Origin: Cryptomeria japonica
Lineage: Eukaryota > Streptophyta > Pinopsida > Cupressales > Cupressaceae
Assembly (NCBI RefSeq): GCF_030272615.1
Contig: NC_081412.1
Location: 138,202,747-138,266,746, forward strand
Direction: 5' to 3'
Length of the DNA stretch: 64,000 bases
The position numbers and the translations under genes were made by a program. The notes beneath the pieces are model-generated. The model was not told the DNA's origin. It saw only the letters and a program-made list of their open reading frames with translations, and made no database searches. The number at the start of each line of letters is the position of its first letter. The stretch's first letter is position 1. Positions 57,771 through 64,000 of this stretch are shown here, one piece after another.

Positions 57771-59011
57771 ATTTCCCTCAAGATTAGGGTTTAGGGTTTA
57801 TGCCTTTTTGGTTAAGTCCTATTGTTAAACCCCTTAAACCTGTTATAATTTTGTGTTACTTTATTAACTTAAGTCTGAGGGTCATCTTGTCATTGAAGAG
57901 GCCATGTCATTTTCCTAGGCATTAATTTGTTTGGTCGATTCCTTGTTATTTTTTCTAAGTCTAGCATGCTATATATTATTAGCCCCATGGTCGGGTCCCC
58001 CTTTATTTCCTAACGTTATGCCTATCTCTATCGTCCTAAGCGGGTCACCTTTGATTTTTATTAGCGAGTGGTTTAATTTTCTTCCTGAGTCTGAGCCTTA
58101 TATTATTTCTGCCGATGTCTTTATGCTAAATATCGAGTTACTAAAGATTATTCTATTTGCACATGCATTAAATGGATGGTGATGTTTTAATCTCAATAAA
58201 AAAAGGTGCTCGATGGTTAAGTGGCTAAAGTTGACAGTCACTGTGGTAGGAAGATAACGTTTGAGTAGATCAGATGGTCCTCATGACCTCGTGGTCAAAG
58301 ATGCAAGGAGGATAATCACTGTGGCATCACGAGATAATACCACATGTCCAAGGAGGGCTGAGGTAAGCTGATGGTGGGACCGTTGACCATGGTGAGATGG
58401 TGGTGAGATGGATGTGCTACGTCATACTTTTGATGAGCCTACTTGCCACATATGATAGTTAATGTCAGATTGACCAGTATGGTTCGTGCAATTTGCTAGT
58501 GTGGAAATGATCAATGGTTGAGATTCAAATGCAAATGGAGCCATTTTCTACACTCGCACAAGTAGTAATGGTGGATAGGATGGTGAATCCTCATTCCAGA
58601 AAGCAATTAAGGGAATTTTGAGTCACCAAAGCATTCAGATGAGATTGAAAAGAAATTCCAGAGCCAAAGGAGATTTGAGTTATTTTGAGTCACCAAAGCA
58701 TTCAGATGAGATTGAAAAGAAATTCCAGAGCCAAAGGAGATTTAAATGATTTATTGCAGTGAGAAATTAGGGTTTTCTAGTGTGTTTAAAGCAGTAAGTT
58801 CATATGAGCTTTTCCCATCTTCTTTAAAGAAATTAAAGTTGTGACTTGCATGCAAATTGTAGGGAAAGAGTTATAAATTGTTTTAGGGTTAGATATTAGA
58901 CAAAAACAGGTGAGAATTTTCCTTAATTGTTGTTGCAATTGAGTTTTCATGCTAGCCTTAGTCTTTTCCTTCTGGATTCAAAGAATTATAGTAGAAACCC
59001 TAGTCTAAGAG
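57771..59011. other. Unassigned stretch with a 61-bp duplication
   Basis: No gene. The part next to F reads AGATTAGGGTTTAGGGTTTA (57780-57799), a short telomere-like word. 58200-58480 is rich in GGTGAGATGG and GTGGTC words. 58616-58676 and 58683-58743 are a tandem 61-bp duplication (starting TTTTGAGTCACCAAAG) with a 6-base spacer. It may be leader or LTR of the element carrying the next frame, but no second copy is visible. Confidence 0.4.
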
Positions 59012-62000
59012 ATGACACCTTTGAGAAATCATTCAAGACAAATAGAATACTTGAAAATAAATGTTTATGATGATTTCTTGGACCAATTGAAGCTGTCAAC
59101 AAATTATAATTACCAAGGGTAGAGGTTTGCACATGGACAGACCCTAGGTGAGGGTTTAGTTGACAAAACTTGCAAGATATTAGATGCAAGGGTGCCTATG
59201 TCGGGGATAAGCATGTTCAAGCTATGGTTTGCTCAAAGGAATTTACCAACCCCATTTTTATAGGCAGGGCAATATGATTTGGGTAAACTAGTTGTGCCTA
59301 CTATATTTATGGATGTGGATTTGTTGAGAGCAGTGGAAGATAAGTATGACCCAATCTAAAGGGTTGTGAGGGGAAGAAAATGAGAAGTTTTGTTGAGCAT
59401 ATGAAGGGAAGAGTTTCAAGAATTTTTTGACTTGTATGAACCTTTTGTATCCCTAGAACCTATTGATTTGGAGGAACCGAAGAAATAATATGAAAAGATA
59501 ATTTTTTTTATCAGAGCAAGATTTATCCCATCCTACTTGGCTAAGACATTAGATACTCAATATTATATTGGACTAAGTGTTGAAGAGCCTTTTGTAATTG
59601 ATACCTTTGCACATTATTTCAGGGCTACATTTTTCACACTATGTCAAATTTTAGGTTTCCACTCAGGCACAATAATCCCAAAAGCATATATGCACATGGG
59701 GATTGAGATTCAACATCCCCATTTTGTAGTAATTTATGAATTTTCTCCATACCTTGCAAAAAAGATACATGAGGGGTTGCTATAGATTAAAAAGGGTGAT
59801 TGACATTAGTGCCTCATTTTACTGGTATTCCATTCTTATGTATGTGATCTTGTACAAAAATGAAGATTTCTTTGCAGAAGAAATGGAGTTGAGAAGGGTG
59901 GAGGATGGAGAAAACATGCCAGTGCAAGTTGGGAGCATGGATATGTGAGATTTGACAATTGCTTTACATCGAAGCTTAGGGCTAGGTTGGTAGTAAATCC
60001 ACCAAGGATTCCAGTAGAATAGCATGATTTTTCAAGGCCAATGAAAAGAAAGCCATAATTGAAACTTCAACATAATTGGGTGGATATCATTCCCTATTCC
60101 ATGAGCACAGTTATAAGAGTGTATGGTTTTCATGGACAACCACATATATTGCCTTTCAATGTTCCACTTAGATTAGGATTTGCAGAAGTTATGTGGCAAT
60201 TGGGATACATACATGAAGATGAGCTAAGACAGAAAAGTAAAGGCACCTTTTTCCCCGATTACACTATAGTCCCATATTTTTTAATTCTTAAAGGAGGATG
60301 ACTCCATTTTGAAAAGGTTCTTTCTCCTTATTGTTTGAGAGTCAGCATAAAGAGGCATAGTGACCCAGAGGGTTTTTATCAAATGTTTAGAAAAAGAATC
60401 AAAGGAACCTAGATGCCTTAGTATGTTGATTTTTTAGAAGATCTAATCAGGAATGAGTTTGATTTGAATAAACAAGAGGTCAGAAAAGAAAGATGGGTCT
60501 CTTATAAGAAGTTGCTTGATAAAGTCCATAGGTTGGATCCAAAGTATGATCCATTGAGAGAATTCAGATCTTTTTACAAGAAAATGGATCATTTGATTAT
60601 TTTTTTTATGAAGTCATGTATGACCTGATGGATGAGGTGGAGCAATTGGAGATTGCAAGCGGCCAAGAAATGAGAAAAGAACCTCCAAAATTAGCAACCC
60701 AACAAAGGCCATTGGCAAAGCCTCCACAACAAAGGCCCCAAATACAAAGATCAACATCACCACTAGAAGGGGAGCTAGAGGAGGAGAGTCCTATCCACAT
60801 GCCTTCAAGAGGGAGGATTATTTATAGAATATTAAGAGATGAAGATAATAGTGAAAAGGAAGAAGAGATGAAGAGATGAAGAGGAAGGGAAAGGGGATAA
60901 TGGAACAAGAAAAGCCCCTTGAACCTCAGTCAGGGCCCCTTAAGGGGGTAGTGATTATAGAAATTGAAGCTCCACCTAAAAGGAGCCTTTCACCTCCTCC
61001 ATCTAAAAGGAAGAAAATTGACAAGCCTGAAGAGCAATCTGCATAAGAACTAGAGGAGAATGTGATCATTATTACTGATGAAGAGTTGCAGGTTGGAATC
61101 CCATCTCCACCAAGGTCATTAGAATGGGACCTTGCTACACTAGATATACAAGGAAGAGCTTTCAAAGATGAAAGAAAAGAGGCCTGTGATAAATTTATTG
61201 AAGATGAGGCTTTTGTACAAAGCCAAGCTTTCTTGTAGCTAGTATGAAAGATGAAAATTGATGAATACAAAATGAGATGTGAAGAAAGGAAAGATCAAAA
61301 GCCAGATAGAATTGATCAGGAGAATCAGGATGAAGTAAAGAGTGTGATGATGGAAGAATTTAGAAGAATCACTACTAAAGAAGGCAAAAGAATCATCAAC
61401 CAAGCAGGGTCCTAATTATGCTTGAGTGGGATATTGCTGATGCAATGCCTTTGATGCCATCAGAAAATCAAAATAGTAGCCTTTCAATTCTGAAGAAGAA
61501 GTTAGGTTGGCATTAAAAGGATCTAAATTTTCAAAAGATTATGCCACCTAGCCATTTGGTCATTGGAACAAGGGCCTAGAAGACTTGATATTGGTGATAT
61601 CAACCCTAATTTAAGGGGAACCCTGATAATTAAGAGAGCTGTAGATACATCAAATGTGGAAGCTTCAAAGTTAGTTGTGGATGCGGCCCGATTGGCCCAT
61701 GAGACTGCTAAGAGAGAAGAGATAGAGAAGCATAAACTTATGAGTAAGTTTGAACATATTTTTGGTGAATATAACAAGGTGCAACAGAGATGTATTGAGT
61801 TGTAGTCTAAGGCTCAACTTTTGGAACATAAATAGTTGGAAGCGTCCCTTGTTTCCCCTATAACTACTTCAACACCTTCAACATTGAGGTCTCCTCCTAT
61901 TACCCTTATTGATGCACCAACTCAGTGTTCTTTATCAAAGCCATTTGTTGAAGAACCAACTAGGTCAACTGATCCAACAAAGGCTCAATTGTTGGAGAAG

Positions 62001-62696
62001 ATCACAAAATTGGAGAATAAACTAAAGGAATCAAAGAATCAGTCTTCCTTCAAGAAAAGAGAAATAGTTAGCTCTATGTTAACTCATTTAAATGAAAAGG
62101 TTGATAGCAAGTTGAATAGTATTCATTATTTATATTCATTTTTGTTTAATATTCAAGGTTTTGATCAGGATAAAGAGGTGACAATACCTCTGTTTACCAA
62201 ATGGTTACAAAAGGAAAATGAGCTTAGACTAATGTTAATGGCTTCTAAATATCATGCTGAGAGACCACCTACACTTCAGCCAACCTATATTTTTTTGAAG
62301 TCAATGCAAGAAGCTCAAATCCAACCAGAAAGTATGGAGAAAAAAAAAAGAGAGTTGATGAGGAGTTTCAATGAGTTAAATAATACACTTTTTCCAGGGA
62401 TTTTGGATGAGAATGGAGCTATCAAGCCTTTGTAGCTATGGAAGGAAGATAAAGAGAGAATCATCAACACTCAGGTGGAACTAATTTGTGATGATTTGGA
62501 TACTGATTTTTTGGAAAAAAGTATGGATAAAATTGTATGCATAGGGACATTCTTTGAGTCTTTTGAAAGAGAAGAAAATCAAGTTGTTGTAAAGTATACT
62601 CCATATAGGGAGAAAGTTGATGAGGTCATGAGTTTTAGGTGGCTATCTAATGAAGAATACAATGAATGGAGAAAGACATATTTGAACAAGGAATAA
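59012..62696 (+). pseudogene. Long broken frame of unknown function (element G)
   Basis: From ATG 59012 (MTPLRNHSRQIEYLKINVYD) to TAA 62694-62696, about 1200 codons, with some four frameshifts and many stops (mostly TAG and TGA). Landmarks: FIRARFIPSYLAKTLD (59510), PHFVVIYEFSPYLAKKIHEG (59720), NWVDIIPYSMSTVIRVYGFH (60070), a Pro/Gln/Arg-rich region (60680-60830), acidic and Lys-rich parts with PPKRSLSPPPSKRKK (60970), and helical C-terminal regions (61560-62435; 62475-62696 with FRWLSNEEYNEWRK). I do not recognise the family. No RT, integrase or zinc knuckle is seen. The plan (globular start, basic and proline-rich middle, helical end) is like the second frame of element B, but no sequence match is claimed. 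Probably an additional ORF of another non-autonomous retroelement. Confidence 0.65.
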
Positions 62697-62930
62697 AGGC
62701 TTCAAACAATTAGCTAGACAACTTATTGATGTGACAATTTGGTAAACGGTTTTGTCTTCTTGTAGCAGTTACCTTTTTTAACATGAGCAACAATAGGGTG
62801 GGTCCATATTATGATCTTTTTTGGCAATAACAAGGAAGACAAAGTGCATAAAGTTTTTTGATGAAGCAGTTAAAGATATTTGGTGTTGGTTGTGACATTC
62901 CTCAAAGGAACATTGTAACAAGAATCATAT
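62697..62930 (+). other. Spacer between the unknown frame and H
   Basis: Non-coding. No PPT or LTR start is evident. Confidence 0.4.
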
Positions 62931-64000
62931 TGATGAATCTATGATCGACAATTATTACCAAACCGATACTAAGAGGGGGGGGGTGAATCAGTACAGACAA
63001 AAATTTTTTTCCTTGAACTAGTTTGACTGAAAACACTGTACTTTACTGGCAAGCAATAACACCGATCTAAATCAGATTACTATCCGTTAAACATAGTAAG
63101 AATGTGAAAGACATAAACCGGTAGCTCTTAGCTTTCCACATAATCTAACATCTTATTTCCACTTCACCCTTACGCATAAACAAGTACTCTACCATCAAAA
63201 ATATAATAGCTTGCTAGTTCAACATGATTTACCACTTGACATAAAATAACAAAGCATCACATGAAAAGACATCACACATGACACACATATTTTTCATGTG
63301 GAAACCCAACTAGGAAAAACCACAGTGGGGATGAATACCCACAAATTGTTCTTTGAACCCTTTTGAAGTCCGCTCTGTTAGGATCCTAGTCTAGTTAAAT
63401 ACTATTACAATAGGTTTTGTTAGGAACCAATCCTACTAGGGATCACCCGGTTAAGGGATGGCTAAATACTCGTTAACTGTTAAACCCTATTAAAGGTTAC
63501 CTTGTTAGAGGATTTTAAGAACTCAATGATTTTGAGTCACCCTGTTAAAGGATTTACAGCAAGTCGATTAAAGCTACCCTATTAAGGGATTTTCCAACTA
63601 TTGAAGTGGTTAGAGGTCAATAGGTATTACAATGATCTGGTAACAACACTCAATGCCAATGTAGATCCACTTTAGTTGCTTCCTTCAACAATCACACTCT
63701 GCAGGTATTTATTCTTTTATCTGGTCTGGCAAGAATCATGTATCTTTGCTCTTAGATACACACACAACATTTTCCAACAACTTTAACATGAAAAACAACA
63801 TCGACCTTATAGGAAACAGATAGGTCAGTAGTGGAAACCCTAAACCCTAAACATTTAGGTTAAGCAATTCAGTCAGTTCAATCCTAACCATTGAACATGT
63901 TGCATTGATTACAACAGTCTTGAATAGATCTCAAGACATTCTCCAACATTCGTTCTTCATCGCTTCTTAGAGGCTGATAACCCATCATGCATTCTCCACC
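62931..64000 (-). repeat. Element H: C-type copia LTR, cut by the window end
   Basis: Begins TGATGAATC and follows the LTR of C closely: the C-rich block (minus) at about 62970-62990, the hairpin-like motif at 63291-63330, ATCACCCGGTTAAGGGATGG at 63442, and CACACTCTGCAG at 63692. No PBS lies to its left, so on the minus strand it is a 3' or solo LTR; the rest of the element, if any, lies beyond 64000. Contains AAACCCTAAACCCTAAAC at 63834, a short telomere-like word. Confidence 0.88.

Noticed and set aside
63834-63851. Telomere-like CCCTAAA words (also 57780-57799)
   Set aside because: Only two or three units, inside an LTR or next to a gag; too short for an interstitial telomere.
1-64000. 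CRISPR arrays, tRNA, rRNA or organelle genes
   Set aside because: No spaced identical repeats of CRISPR type and no recognisable RNA gene were seen on either strand by eye; a tRNAscan or Rfam run would settle small cases.

Overview
The window looks like repeat-filled nuclear DNA of a large plant genome. Seed plant is safe; a gymnosperm such as a conifer is my guess from the style of the repeats and is not proven. I found no intact host gene, tRNA, rRNA or CRISPR array. Almost all of it is nested LTR retrotransposons, reconstructed from matching terminal repeats, primer-binding sites (PBS), polypurine tracts (PPT), target-site duplications (TSD) and broken reading frames. Element letters below are mine.

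Left nest (1654-26645). Element A is a minus-strand Ty1/copia element with decayed gag-PR-IN-RT-RNaseH. It is split by G1 (3430-22235, + strand), a non-autonomous element with ~4.4 kb LTRs and a coding-empty interior. The 3' LTR of G1 is split by P (12402-21179, + strand), which has two 1416-bp LTRs and no recognisable gag-pol but carries a ~609-codon plant-mobile-domain (PMD) gene in antisense. That frame is interrupted only by about 13 TAG/TGA codons.

Middle nest (26646-57770). F is a minus-strand Ty3/gypsy element with gag and a protease-like region but no visible RT. It was hit twice. C (27188-42311, minus, copia, TSD ATCAC) carries a nearly complete but broken gag-pol, and its 3' LTR holds B (28077-35870, + strand, TSD CATAA). 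B is non-autonomous: gag with four zinc-knuckle-like units, then a ~1139-codon frame of unknown function in place of pol. E (44256-56784, minus, TSD GTACA) split F's gag; it has 4.4 kb LTRs and a 3.8 kb interior with no gene. E and G1 share PPT-side sequence and the same design.

Right end (57771-64000). A second long broken frame of unknown function (59012-62696, + strand) is followed by the start of another C-type copia LTR (H, from 62931) that runs off the window.

Together this looks like autonomous copia elements (A, C) surrounded by parasites (B, P, E, G1, F) that keep cis signals but lack most enzymes. The most interesting contents are the antisense PMD gene of P, the unknown long frames of B and of 59012-62696, and the pattern of stop codons explicable by C-to-T decay at CAG and CGA codons. 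Every coding region seen is broken, so all are called pseudogenes.
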